A DNA stretch of 64,000 nt. Source: Winogradskyella wandonensis. GTDB lineage: Bacteria > Bacteroidota > Bacteroidia > Flavobacteriales > Flavobacteriaceae. Made by a program: the position numbers and the translations under genes. Each line of letters begins with the position of its first letter. The first letter of the stretch is position 1. The notes beneath the pieces were generated by a model. It was not told where the DNA came from, made no database searches, and saw only the letters and a program-made list of their open reading frames with translations. Location: positions 62,001 to 126,000 of the forward strand of contig NZ_SMGI01000005.1 of NCBI RefSeq assembly GCF_004346845.1. The letters run 5' to 3'. This document shows, piece by piece, positions 1 through 7,703 of this stretch.

Positions 1-2
1 CT

Positions 3-971
3 AGTAGCACATCCCAGATTATACAAACCAACGAAAAAACTTTCTCAGCCAGAACCTCAGAGCGCAATAAGCACATTATTGCCTTACACGAAAAATACGC
101 TTTAGGCTTTGCTTGTGTTATCTTATTTTTTGTGGGAGCACCACTTGGCGCATTAATCCGTAAGGGTGGTATTGGATTACCAATGGTTATTGCAATTTTA
201 TTGTTCCTTACCTACCATTTTATTGGTATATTTTTAAAGAACAATGCCAAATCAGATGCTATCAATCCAGCCATTGCCACCTGGCTGTCCACATTAATTA
301 TGCTTCCGCTAAGTATATATCTCACACATCGTGCTACAAACGACAAAGGCTTAATTAATTTAGATATTATTACAGTTCCGCTAAAGAAATTGTTTTCAGT
401 TAAGTCTAGTTCGGAAATAAACGATATTAAATCAGTGCAATCCTATAGCTATTATAACAAGCACAGTATAGATGACCTTGTTGCTGTTGTAAAAAATCAT
501 AACGACTATGATTTGGATAAAAAGCCAAAGCAAATTGCACTTCAGCATTTAACAGACCGAAACGTAACTTTAAATCAATTAGAAGAAAAAGGTCTTACGG
601 TACCCGCTAATATTAAAAAAGCAAAGTCAGAACTAAAAGACTATTTAGACTATTCTAATACAAACTTAGTAACGTTTAGCTTGGGTGCTATTTTTCTTGT
701 TCTTCATTTTGTATTTAAAAATAATAAGCTCCCAGAACTCTCTGAAATTGTAAAAACCCTTAGCTTTATTTCCTTTGGCATTTACTTTCTTTATGTCATT
801 GTTTCCTCTGTTTACTACTCGCGTTTTTACAAATCTATAGGTCAGGCCGAAAAGCGAATCAACCCACTACTTATTCTTTTAAGTCTTCCGTTCTACCCTA
901 TTAAATATATCTTTTTAAAATCTAGAGTAAAAGAAGACTTCCACCTAAGTTGTCTTAACCAAATAAAATAA
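3..971 (+). CDS. LptF/LptG-type permease (YjgP/YjgQ family), 5' end outside window
   Basis: The frame is open from base 3 and 322 residues are visible; the true start lies before the window. A membrane segment runs into the family motif GAPLGALIRKGG, followed by a second helix and a conserved NPAIATWLS stretch. These are the C-terminal membrane helices of LptF/LptG, the inner-membrane permeases that extract lipopolysaccharide for the Lpt export bridge. A GTG at 132 lies inside the conserved motif and is not a start. After the usual family end there is an unusual tail of about 190 residues, with a charged region (about residues 125-215 of the visible part) and two or three more predicted helices. 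LptF versus LptG cannot be decided from this fragment. Confidence 0.8.
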   Translation, partial: SSTSQIIQTNEKTFSARTSERNKHIIALHEKYALGFACVILFFVGAPLGALIRKGGIGLPMVIAILLFLTYHFIGIFLKNNAKSDAINPAIATWLSTLIMLPLSIYLTHRATNDKGLINLDIITVPLKKLFSVKSSSEINDIKSVQSYSYYNKHSIDDLVAVVKNHNDYDLDKKPKQIALQHLTDRNVTLNQLEEKGLTVPANIKKAKSELKDYLDYSNTNLVTFSLGAIFLVLHFVFKNNKLPELSEIVKTLSFISFGIYFLYVIVSSVYYSRFYKSIGQAEKRINPLLILLSLPFYPIKYIFLKSRVKEDFHLSCLNQIK

Positions 972-974
972 GTT

Positions 975-982
975 TATCTTTG
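975..982 (+). promoter_or_regulatory. Bacteroidota -7 element before ribB
   Basis: TATCTTTG matches the flavobacterial -7 consensus TAnnTTTG and sits 20 bp before the ribB ATG. A TTG lies 22 bp upstream (950-952), a little further than the usual spacing. Only 31 bp separate ribB from the preceding stop codon, so there is no room for an FMN riboswitch. Confidence 0.55.
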
Positions 983-1002
983 CAGTATCAAAAAATCTAA
1001 TC

Positions 1003-2151
1003 ATGATTGCAGAAACTGTGAGCCATACAATCGTTTTAAATACAATAGAAGAAGCCATTGAAGATATTCGCCAAGGTAAAGTGATTATCGTAGTAGATGA
1101 TGAAAATAGGGAAAATGAAGGTGACTTTCTTGCTGCCGCAGAAACTGTGACGCCAGAGATGATTAATTTTATGGCTACTCACGGAAGAGGTCTTATCTGC
1201 ACGCCTTTAACAGAACAACGTTGCAAAGAATTAGACCTTAATATGATGGTTCGCAACAACACTGACCCTATGGAAACTGCGTTTACCGTGTCCGTAGATT
1301 TAAGAGGACATGGTGTTACTACAGGGATTTCTGCAAGTGACCGTTCTAAAACTGTAAAAGCTCTTGTCTCAAAAGATACAAAGGCATTCGATTTAGCACG
1401 TCCTGGCCATATTTTTCCGTTAGTTGCAAAAGAAGGCGGTGTATTAAGACGCACAGGTCATACAGAAGCTGCGATAGATTTTGCGCGTCTTGCTGGTTTT
1501 GAGCCTGCTGGATGTATCGTTGAAATTATGAATGAAGACGGTACAATGGCGCGTTTGCCGCAGCTTGTAGATGTTGCTAAAAAGTTTGACTTAAAAATTG
1601 TTTCTATCGAAGACCTTGTTGCCTATCGTATGGAACATGATTCGCTAATTGAGAAAAAAGAAGATTTCGATATCGAAACACGCTTTGGACGGTATAGATT
1701 ACGTGCATACGAGCAAACGACAAATAACCAAATTCATATTGCATTAACAAAAGGAAGCTGGAACAGCGGAGACGAGGTATTGACTAGAATTAATTCGACA
1801 TTAGTTAATAACGATATTTTGGGTACGCTAACGAACAATGCCGACCAAAAGCTAGATGACATGTTTAATGTTATTAACCAATCTGGTAAAGGTGCTATTG
1901 TTTTTATAAACCAGCAAAACCAGTCTACCAATCTTCTTAATAGGTTAGCTATCTTAAAAGATACACAAAAGACTGGCGAAATCGTGAAAGCTCCAAGTAT
2001 AGCAATGGACTCTAAAGATTTTGGTATTGGTGCACAAATTTTACACGACTTAAACATCAGTAAAATTAAACTAATATCTAATAGTGCTCAAACCAAACGC
2101 GTTGGTATGATTGGTTATGGACTAGAAATCGTCGAGTACGTTAACTATTAA
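1003..2151 (+). CDS. ribB: 3,4-dihydroxy-2-butanone 4-phosphate synthase with degenerate GTP cyclohydrolase II-like domain
   Basis: Residues 1-205 form a complete DHBP synthase: the acidic DDENRENEGD loop (residues 32-41), THGRG (59-63) and GHTEAA (152-157). This domain converts ribulose 5-phosphate to the four-carbon unit of riboflavin. Residues 208-382 keep the GTP cyclohydrolase II fold, for example FGIGAQILHDL and GYGLEIVE near the end. The zinc-binding cysteines are gone: where RibA has SLRCDCG this protein has TLTNNAD, and the catalytic RQEGRGIGL segment reads NQQNQSTNL. The second half is therefore very likely inactive for GTP hydrolysis and a separate RibA should exist elsewhere. The 3' end overlaps the convergent aminotransferase gene by 4 bp. 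Confidence 0.9.
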   Translation: MIAETVSHTIVLNTIEEAIEDIRQGKVIIVVDDENRENEGDFLAAAETVTPEMINFMATHGRGLICTPLTEQRCKELDLNMMVRNNTDPMETAFTVSVDLRGHGVTTGISASDRSKTVKALVSKDTKAFDLARPGHIFPLVAKEGGVLRRTGHTEAAIDFARLAGFEPAGCIVEIMNEDGTMARLPQLVDVAKKFDLKIVSIEDLVAYRMEHDSLIEKKEDFDIETRFGRYRLRAYEQTTNNQIHIALTKGSWNSGDEVLTRINSTLVNNDILGTLTNNADQKLDDMFNVINQSGKGAIVFINQQNQSTNLLNRLAILKDTQKTGEIVKAPSIAMDSKDFGIGAQILHDLNISKIKLISNSAQTKRVGMIGYGLEIVEYVNY

Positions 2152-3341
2152 AGATTTTCTTTAATAAGTTTTGCCATTTTTTTGGCTCTTTCTTTTACTT
2201 CATCTTCGGTCCAAGATAATTTTATAAGACAAGATAGATTTCTAGCTATGTAATTATCTGATTGCTCGAAAGTTTTTGTTTCTAAATATTGAAGACCTTT
2301 CCTAACCTCCTCAGAAATTGGGAATAAAGATTTTAAGTTCTTTAAATGGTCCCATTTTCTAATGTAATGCCAATTGTTATCGTAATAATGAAAACAAGCA
2401 TCAATGCCGTTTTCTTTGAAGGCTTTAGATACCTTACGAGCGATTTCTAAGTTTGGTAAAAAGAAATTTAAAAATGCGCAACTTTCTTCGCCACCTTCTG
2501 GAACTGTTCTAAATTCTACTTCTGAAATTTGACTTAACTCTTCTCTAATAATATCAAAATTTCGTTTCTGTATCGCTAAAAAATCTGGCAGACGTTTTAC
2601 CTGAGCTAAACCAACTGCCGCGTGCAGTTCAGAAATTCTAAAATTGTAACCTAAAAAAGGATGTGTTTCGGCGCCTCTATCATTCCCTACATGGTCATGT
2701 CCATGGTCGCTATAATGGTCGGCATTTAAATAATAATCTTTGTTGTTAGTAACCACTGCGCCACCTTCGCCACAGGTAATCGTTTTCACAAAATCGAACG
2801 AAAAACAACCAACATCTGCGATACTTCCCAGAGGTTTACCTTTGTACGTACCTCCAATTGCCTGACACGCATCTTCCACAAAAACTAAATTATGTTTTTC
2901 GCAAATCGATTTAAGTGCATCCATATCTCCCATACTCCCACACATTTGCACCACCATAACTGCTTTTGTTCTAGGCGTAATAGCTGCTTCTACTGCTTTT
3001 GGGTCTAGAGTTAATGTACTATCTATATCTACCAACACTGGAATTGCACCTAGCATCATAATAGCCTCGAAGCTTGCTACAAACGTAAAGGTTGGCATAA
3101 TAACCTCGTCTCCTGCTCCTACACCCGCAGAAGCTAGAGCTACAGAAACCGCAGCCGTTCCACTTGATACTAATTGTACGTGTTTGGACTTAAATGTATT
3201 TTGAAGTTCGCTTTCGAGCGCTTTTGCTTTCCAATGACCTTTGCGCATACCATCAAATCCGTAGCGCATTAAAACACCATTATCCAATACATCACTAACG
3301 CTTTGACGCTCAGCGTCACCAAATAACTCAAATCCTGGCAT
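2148..3341 (-). CDS. DegT/DnrJ/EryC1/StrS family PLP-dependent aminotransferase
   Basis: A 397-residue fold-type I aminotransferase of the sugar-aminotransferase family. Visible signatures are SSGTAAVSVAL (PLP phosphate contact, about residue 59), VEDACQAIGG with D157 for the pyridine nitrogen, and SFDFVKTITCGEGG with K186 as the Schiff-base lysine. The family transfers an amino group to keto-sugars used for surface polysaccharides or secondary products; the substrate cannot be read from sequence. It follows the thioredoxin-like gene by 3 bp on the same strand, so the two are probably cotranscribed. No glycan cluster is adjacent. Confidence 0.85.
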   Translation of the reverse strand: MPGFELFGDAERQSVSDVLDNGVLMRYGFDGMRKGHWKAKALESELQNTFKSKHVQLVSSGTAAVSVALASAGVGAGDEVIMPTFTFVASFEAIMMLGAIPVLVDIDSTLTLDPKAVEAAITPRTKAVMVVQMCGSMGDMDALKSICEKHNLVFVEDACQAIGGTYKGKPLGSIADVGCFSFDFVKTITCGEGGAVVTNNKDYYLNADHYSDHGHDHVGNDRGAETHPFLGYNFRISELHAAVGLAQVKRLPDFLAIQKRNFDIIREELSQISEVEFRTVPEGGEESCAFLNFFLPNLEIARKVSKAFKENGIDACFHYYDNNWHYIRKWDHLKNLKSLFPISEEVRKGLQYLETKTFEQSDNYIARNLSCLIKLSWTEDEVKERAKKMAKLIKENL

Positions 3342-3344
3342 GTG

Positions 3345-3770
3345 CTATTTTAAATTTTTTAGGGTTTTAAAAAAGAGTTTTATGCCTGCGTCATCGAACT
3401 TTGTAAATAGTTCTGGCGCGTTGTAAGAGGGCACTACAGCTACTTTTATAGCAGGGAAAACGCGATTATAATTATAAGATGAAATTAATCGCTCATTGTA
3501 TCTAGAATCTCGAGAATTAGTGTTCGTATCTATCTTATAGATTATAAAATCGTTAGCTAAAGATTTTAGCTCATCTGATTTAAAGATGTCTTGATTAATC
3601 TTACGCTCAGCTTCTTTATCTACGCCATTTACAAAATAAATCAATAACATTTTATCGGTGTTCCTTGTAAGCTCAAGAGCTTTGGCATAATTGTTTTCCC
3701 ATTTAATTTTTTGCGAGAAACCCAAAAGCGTAACGCAACAAAAAATAACTGAAAGACTATAATATTTCAT
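3345..3770 (-). CDS. secreted thioredoxin-like protein without CXXC
   Basis: About 141 residues from the ATG at 3770. An N-terminal signal peptide (YYSLSVIFCCVTLLGFSQ) targets it to the periplasm. The body has the layout of thioredoxin-fold proteins of the DUF255/thioredoxin_7 type: KMLLIYFVNG in the first strand and a VFPAIKVAV strand at the cis-proline side. Where an active thioredoxin has CXXC this protein has NGVDKE, so it should not be a dithiol oxidoreductase. An upstream TTG would lie inside the -7 promoter element at 3789-3796, which supports the ATG chosen. It is first in a likely two-gene unit with the aminotransferase. Confidence 0.55.
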   Translation of the reverse strand: MKYYSLSVIFCCVTLLGFSQKIKWENNYAKALELTRNTDKMLLIYFVNGVDKEAERKINQDIFKSDELKSLANDFIIYKIDTNTNSRDSRYNERLISSYNYNRVFPAIKVAVVPSYNAPELFTKFDDAGIKLFFKTLKNLK

Positions 3771-3788
3771 AAGATGACGTTTATATAA

Positions 3789-3796
3789 CAAATATA
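3789..3796 (-). promoter_or_regulatory. -7 promoter element for the thioredoxin-like/aminotransferase pair
   Basis: On the minus strand the bases read TATATTTG, a perfect TAnnTTTG, 18 bp before the ATG at 3770. No clear -33 TTTG lies 19 bp further upstream. Confidence 0.45.
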
Positions 3797-3825
3797 GTAC
3801 TTTGAACGCTTAAGGCGTTGTATTA

Positions 3826-4455
3826 TTACAATTCTATAATTGTTTCGTTTATGGGCTTTCTAACCTTCTTAAAATCTGCAAACATATCATCTTTAGCGCG
3901 TTTCCCTACAGGTAGTAACAATACTGATTTTAATCCTTTTTCGCTTAGCTGAAGTGCTTTATCAAAAGCGTCTGGAACAAAACCTTCCATAGGGCAACTA
4001 TCAATCTCTTCGATCGCACAAACGGTCATAAGATTACCTAATGCAATATAAGCCTGTCTAATAGCCCAATCTTCTTTTTTGTCTTTGGGCATTGCTTCGA
4101 TTGTAGCATTAAGTTGATTTTTAAAAGGCTCTAAAATAGCTCTTGGTGTGTTTCTTATTTCAACTATATTATCAAAATGGTTATCTACATCTTTCGTATC
4201 TATTTCATTCTGAATACATAAAATTAATAAGTGAGACGCATCAGCCACTTGTCGCTGACCGTAAGCGTGGGATACTAAAGCTTCCCTTTTTTCTCTATCG
4301 CTTATTATTATAAGTTTTAACGTTTGTAAACCGTAGGATAAGGCAGTAAGATTAAATGCCTCTTTAAGTGTATTTAATTTAGAATCTGATAATACGACTT
4401 TAGTATCGAATTTCTTAGTCGCATAGCGCCATTTTAGCTGCTTAATAACATTCAT
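3826..4455 (-). CDS. NAD(P)H-dependent nitroreductase family protein
   Basis: A 209-residue FMN-dependent oxidoreductase of the NfsB/YodC type. The N-terminus MNVIKQLKWRYATKKFD is the typical RRA-like FMN phosphate region. PMEGFVPDAFDKAL and LLLPVGKRAKDD are the usual C-terminal flavin contacts. Such enzymes reduce nitro compounds or quinones with NAD(P)H in the cytoplasm. The ATG at 4455 is chosen because the in-frame TTG at 4473 lies within the probable -7 promoter element. It is a single gene between unrelated neighbours. Confidence 0.85.
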   Translation of the reverse strand: MNVIKQLKWRYATKKFDTKVVLSDSKLNTLKEAFNLTALSYGLQTLKLIIISDREKREALVSHAYGQRQVADASHLLILCIQNEIDTKDVDNHFDNIVEIRNTPRAILEPFKNQLNATIEAMPKDKKEDWAIRQAYIALGNLMTVCAIEEIDSCPMEGFVPDAFDKALQLSEKGLKSVLLLPVGKRAKDDMFADFKKVRKPINETIIEL

Positions 4456-4470
4456 AGCTTTCTTTTTTTG

Positions 4471-4478
4471 CAAAAATA
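4471..4478 (-). promoter_or_regulatory. -7 promoter element for the nitroreductase gene
   Basis: Minus-strand TATTTTTG matches TAnnTTTG and lies 15 bp before the ATG at 4455. No convincing -33 box was found. Confidence 0.4.
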
Positions 4479-4591
4479 AGGAATGTTACTTTGAATTCTA
4501 TTATCTATACGCTCCGAAAAGGCAAGGAACTATTGAAAATGTATCTTTCGCTAAAACGTATTTAAAGTTGAAGTACTTTTAAACTACAATT

Positions 4592-5269
4592 CTATTGCTG
4601 AATGTTATTTGGATTATCTTCTATTAACTCTGATTTAGGTGAAATAAAGTTCATTTCTTCCAAGGATAGAATAACGACATTTACGTATCGTTTAATCGTC
4701 TTTGTTATTTCTTTTTGGTTTGGGTCCGTAATATCAATATAACCTTTCCATAAGAGCTCTCTGTCTTTGCTTGGACAAATACAATACATAGCAGTTTCTG
4801 CATGATATACCGTATACTCGTTATAGTATTCTGGATTATAATAAATATCCTGATATCTTAAGTAATCGTCTTTAAAACGTCTATAGGTTTGGTCATAATT
4901 TTTATAGTCGTTTCGGTAAACAATTTTATCTTCTACGCCAATAACTTTACTAAGAATAATAGTATCGAAATAGTCATCGAGTAGCTTATCCTCTAACTTA
5001 TCTAGTTGTTCTTCGGTGATTTGCCCAGTATCTAACGACAATTCCTTAATATCTGCACTGGTTTGTACCTCAACACCTCTTAATTCTAGTTCAGTTTTCA
5101 TTTGGTTTTCAAACTCCAATCGCGCTTTCTCATCGGCTGTTAAGCCCACTACTAAGACCTTTATGGGACTATAAGTATCAGCGTCAGGGCTTTTCCAATA
5201 ATCTACCAATTGTATGTCCGAACAGCTTACAACAAAGAGTATGGTTAATAAAAATGCAACTCGTTTCAT
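4592..5269 (-). CDS. putative lipoprotein, function unknown
   Basis: 225 residues. The N-terminus MKRVAFLLTILFVVSCSD is a lipoprotein signal with cysteine at residue 16. The mature part begins with VDYWKSPDAD and KVLVVGLTADEKARLEFE, reminiscent of lipoproteins that compute a stress- or metal-related GNA1162/DUF4136-like fold, but I cannot assign a family. A tyrosine-rich segment occupies the middle (about residues 115-155). It starts 6 bp after the coiled-coil gene, and both lie behind hsp20 on the same strand, so it may belong to the same stress unit by read-through. Confidence 0.6.
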   Translation of the reverse strand: MKRVAFLLTILFVVSCSDIQLVDYWKSPDADTYSPIKVLVVGLTADEKARLEFENQMKTELELRGVEVQTSADIKELSLDTGQITEEQLDKLEDKLLDDYFDTIILSKVIGVEDKIVYRNDYKNYDQTYRRFKDDYLRYQDIYYNPEYYNEYTVYHAETAMYCICPSKDRELLWKGYIDITDPNQKEITKTIKRYVNVVILSLEEMNFISPKSELIEDNPNNIQQ

Positions 5270-5274
5270 ATCTT

Positions 5275-5718
5275 TTATTTTAAAAATCGTTTTTGCTTGC
5301 TCTCTTTAATCACCGTCTTGATTAAATTAAAAAGCTCCTTCTTAATTGATTGGTAACGCTTTTTAAACTCACTTATGAGTTCTATTAAATTTCTATGTTC
5401 TTTTTTATACTCAGCTTCTTCTTCTAACTGATTTATTCCATCTACCATAATTGAGAGCTCCTTTTCGTGAGATTTTACCGCGTTGATTAGCGTTTGTGTT
5501 TGCTTAACAATAACTGAGAGTCTGTCTATTATGGATTTACTATCTTCAAAATGATTTTTATCTATTAATTGTAGTGTATTCGATTTAATCAAATCTTCGA
5601 AAAAGATTTGTTCTTCTTTATAAAATGATAACTCAGATAACCATAATTTTGAAGAATTATGCATTTCCTCTGCACTCAACCATTCGGTATGTTTTGCATA
5701 TGTGTGTATTGTTTTCAT
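5275..5718 (-). CDS. hypothetical helical/coiled-coil protein
   Basis: 147 residues, soluble, no signal peptide. Residues 75-145 are rich in E, K, L and I in heptad-like spacing and likely form a long coiled coil or helical bundle. No family is recognised. The ATG at 5718 is 70 bp after the hsp20 stop, with a terminator hairpin in the gap, so it is either reached by read-through from hsp20 or has a promoter I cannot see. The stop is 6 bp before the lipoprotein ATG, suggesting translational coupling. Confidence 0.55.
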   Translation of the reverse strand: MKTIHTYAKHTEWLSAEEMHNSSKLWLSELSFYKEEQIFFEDLIKSNTLQLIDKNHFEDSKSIIDRLSVIVKQTQTLINAVKSHEKELSIMVDGINQLEEEAEYKKEHRNLIELISEFKKRYQSIKKELFNLIKTVIKESKQKRFLK

Positions 5719-5734
5719 GATTAAACCTATTTTG

Positions 5735-5770
5735 AAAAAGCAGGGCGTGAAACACTTTGAACACCCTGCT
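5735..5770 (-). terminator. terminator after hsp20
   Basis: Minus-strand hairpin AGCAGGGTG / CACGCCCTGCT (one mismatch) followed by TTTTTC, 18 bp after the hsp20 stop. Confidence 0.7.
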
Positions 5771-5787
5771 GAATTTGATTTTTTGAT

Positions 5788-6240
5788 TTAGATAACTTCA
5801 ATTACTTTTTTCGGTGTTTCCTTAGTCGATTCTTTTTTCTGAAGATTAAGTCTAAGAATACCATCATTGTATACGGCCTTAATATCAGCCTTATCGTTAA
5901 CAGTTTCTGGTAATCTTAGTGTTCTTTTAAATGCATTGTAGCTAAATTCTTTGCGCATGTAGTCCTTATTTCCTTCTTCTTTCTCGGTCTCTTTTTTAGC
6001 AGAGACGTTAAGGACATGATTTTCTAAAGTAACTTCGAAATCGGATTTCTTAAAGCCAGGTGCCGCAAATTCTACTTCGAATTCTTTGTCTAATTCTTTA
6101 ACATTCATTGCAGGCATTAAAGAATCGTCATCAAAAAAGTCATCGCTAAACAAAAAATCATCTGAGCTAAAAAAATCTTTTAACTGATTGTTATTCCATG
6201 GGATTAATCTGTTTCGATTGTTAAATTTAATTAGTGACAT
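5788..6240 (-). CDS. small heat-shock protein, Hsp20/alpha-crystallin family
   Basis: 150 residues. The alpha-crystallin domain spans about residues 45-145: MNVKELDKEFEVEFAAPGF, then the loop with DYMRKEFSYNAFKRTLRLPE and the signature NDGILRLNLQKKE. The N-terminus is acidic and phenylalanine-rich (a run of F and D around residues 23-40). These ATP-independent chaperones hold unfolded proteins in soluble complexes. Upstream is one of the twelve CRP-like boxes at the standard promoter distance, giving a predicted leader of about 35 nt. A terminator follows the gene. Confidence 0.93.
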   Translation of the reverse strand: MSLIKFNNRNRLIPWNNNQLKDFFSSDDFLFSDDFFDDDSLMPAMNVKELDKEFEVEFAAPGFKKSDFEVTLENHVLNVSAKKETEKEEGNKDYMRKEFSYNAFKRTLRLPETVNDKADIKAVYNDGILRLNLQKKESTKETPKKVIEVI

Positions 6241-6279
6241 AATCGTAAAATTTTTGATGTTAAACTTCTTGTAACATCT

Positions 6280-6323
6280 GTAATTTACTTATAACTATCA
6301 CCTTACGAAATGATTTTAATCAG
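6280..6323 (-). promoter_or_regulatory. CRP-like box and -7 element, hsp20 promoter
   Basis: Box ATGATTTTAATCAG at 6310-6323. Read on the minus strand, TAAATTAC (6287 down to 6280) starts 22 bp after it. This is the weakest -7 match of the twelve (six of eight bases). Predicted start of transcription is near 6275, before hsp20. Confidence 0.7.
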
Positions 6324-6329
6324 TTTACA

Positions 6330-7703
6330 CTAAATAATAAGCTGCTCTACATCCGTAATCTTAGGAACTTTCACAAGCCAATTATATTTTGTTTCTAGCT
6401 TAACTCTAAAAGCGTTAAGCGATGAGGCTTCGCCATGAATCAAGTACACCTTTTCTGGTACATTTTTAATTGTACTTAACCATTCGAGAAGTTCTTCTTG
6501 ATCTGCATGAGCAGATAAACTTTCGATATGATGTATTTCTGCATTAACTGGATAATATTTACCAAAAAACTTAAGTTCGTGAACGCCATCTAAAAGTTGA
6601 CGTCCTCGTGTACCTTCGGCCTGATAACCTACCAAGAGTACTGTGGTAGTTGGCTCGTCTATTAATTGCTGTAAATATGTTAGAACTCTGCCTCCGGTAA
6701 CCATGCCACTGCCAGCGATGACTACTTTAGGCCTTTTATCGTCTATAGTTTTCCAAGTTTCTCTATACGAGCTAATAATATTTACGTGATTACACATGGC
6801 GTAATAATCAGAAGTCGATAATCGGTGCCATTTTGGGAATCTTTTGAAAACATCCAAAACATTATTTCCCATAGGACTATCTATAAAAATAGGAATATTA
6901 GGGATTTTGTGCGCTTTGTATAATTTCCACAATATGTACATTAATGTTTGAAGACGCTCTACAGCAAAACTTGGTATAATAAGATTGCCCTTGTTATAAA
7001 TGGTTTTTGTAATAAGGTCTATAAGTATGGCTTCTACATCTTGTTCTGGATGCTTTTTATCGCCATAAGTACTTTCTACAAACAGATAATCTGCCCATTC
7101 TGGTTTTTTTGGGTCATCCAATAGATAATCATTAGTTCTGCCAATATCTCCAGAAAACACAAAGCGTTTTCCATTAATATTTATTTCTATAAACGTTGCC
7201 CCAATAATATGCCCATTATACTGAAACCTTGTAGATATATTGTCTGACAGAAGAACCCATTTATCTTCTTGAATCACTTCAAAAAATGTGATTGTTTTTT
7301 CAGCTTCTTCAATTGTATAGAAAGGTAAAGCTGGATTATGTTTGGTGTACTTTTCTTTATTCGCCTTCTTGGCTTCTTCTTCATGAATTTTGGCACTATC
7401 CAATAATATAATTTGAGCTATTGCAAGTGTTGGCGCAGTACCGTATACTTTTCCTTTAAAACCTTGCTTTATTAATCTTGGTAAGTAGCCTACGTGGTCT
7501 AAGTGACCATGAGTTAATAGTACTACATCGATGGAAGGCACATCTACAGGTAAATCAACCCAATTTAAAGTTCTTAACTCTTTTAGACCTTGGAACATTC
7601 CGCAATCTACAAGAATATTGCATTCTGAAGTTTCTATCAAAAATTTAGAACCAGTTACAGTACCTGCACCACCCAAAAAATTAACTTTTACTATTGGTTT
7701 CAT
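6330..7703 (-). CDS. MBL-fold, beta-CASP RNA metallohydrolase
   Basis: 457 residues. The metallo-beta-lactamase motif HGHLDH (H65, H67, D69, H70) supplies the two-zinc site. Further motifs are GHIIGA with a metal histidine, FSGDIGR with a metal aspartate, and the beta-CASP domain with SGMVTGG and SAHADQEELLEWL near residue 400. This is the architecture of Ysh1/CPSF73-like RNases found in bacteria (for example TTHA0252), so RNA cleavage or 5'-end processing is the likely activity. It is the last gene of a five-gene run starting at the stress-protein gene at 11124 and overlaps the preceding nuclease-like gene by 4 bp, implying coupling. RNA turnover during stress fits the context but is inferred. 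Confidence 0.85.
   Translation of the reverse strand: MKPIVKVNFLGGAGTVTGSKFLIETSECNILVDCGMFQGLKELRTLNWVDLPVDVPSIDVVLLTHGHLDHVGYLPRLIKQGFKGKVYGTAPTLAIAQIILLDSAKIHEEEAKKANKEKYTKHNPALPFYTIEEAEKTITFFEVIQEDKWVLLSDNISTRFQYNGHIIGATFIEININGKRFVFSGDIGRTNDYLLDDPKKPEWADYLFVESTYGDKKHPEQDVEAILIDLITKTIYNKGNLIIPSFAVERLQTLMYILWKLYKAHKIPNIPIFIDSPMGNNVLDVFKRFPKWHRLSTSDYYAMCNHVNIISSYRETWKTIDDKRPKVVIAGSGMVTGGRVLTYLQQLIDEPTTTVLLVGYQAEGTRGRQLLDGVHELKFFGKYYPVNAEIHHIESLSAHADQEELLEWLSTIKNVPEKVYLIHGEASSLNAFRVKLETKYNWLVKVPKITDVEQLII

Noticed and set aside
132-140. GTG start of a separate gene in the permease region
   Set aside because: The frame stays open to base 3 and the GTG lies within the conserved GAPLGALIRKGG motif of LptF/LptG.
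972-1002. FMN riboswitch before ribB
   Set aside because: Only 31 bp separate the genes, far too short for the RFN element.
1734-2057. Long antisense frame within ribB
   Set aside because: No start signal, no family features; it is a by-product of codon use in the opposite strand, as are similar antisense frames elsewhere.
3805-3819. AACGC/GCGTT inverted repeat after the nitroreductase gene as terminator
   Set aside because: Stem of 5 bp with no U run on the gene strand.
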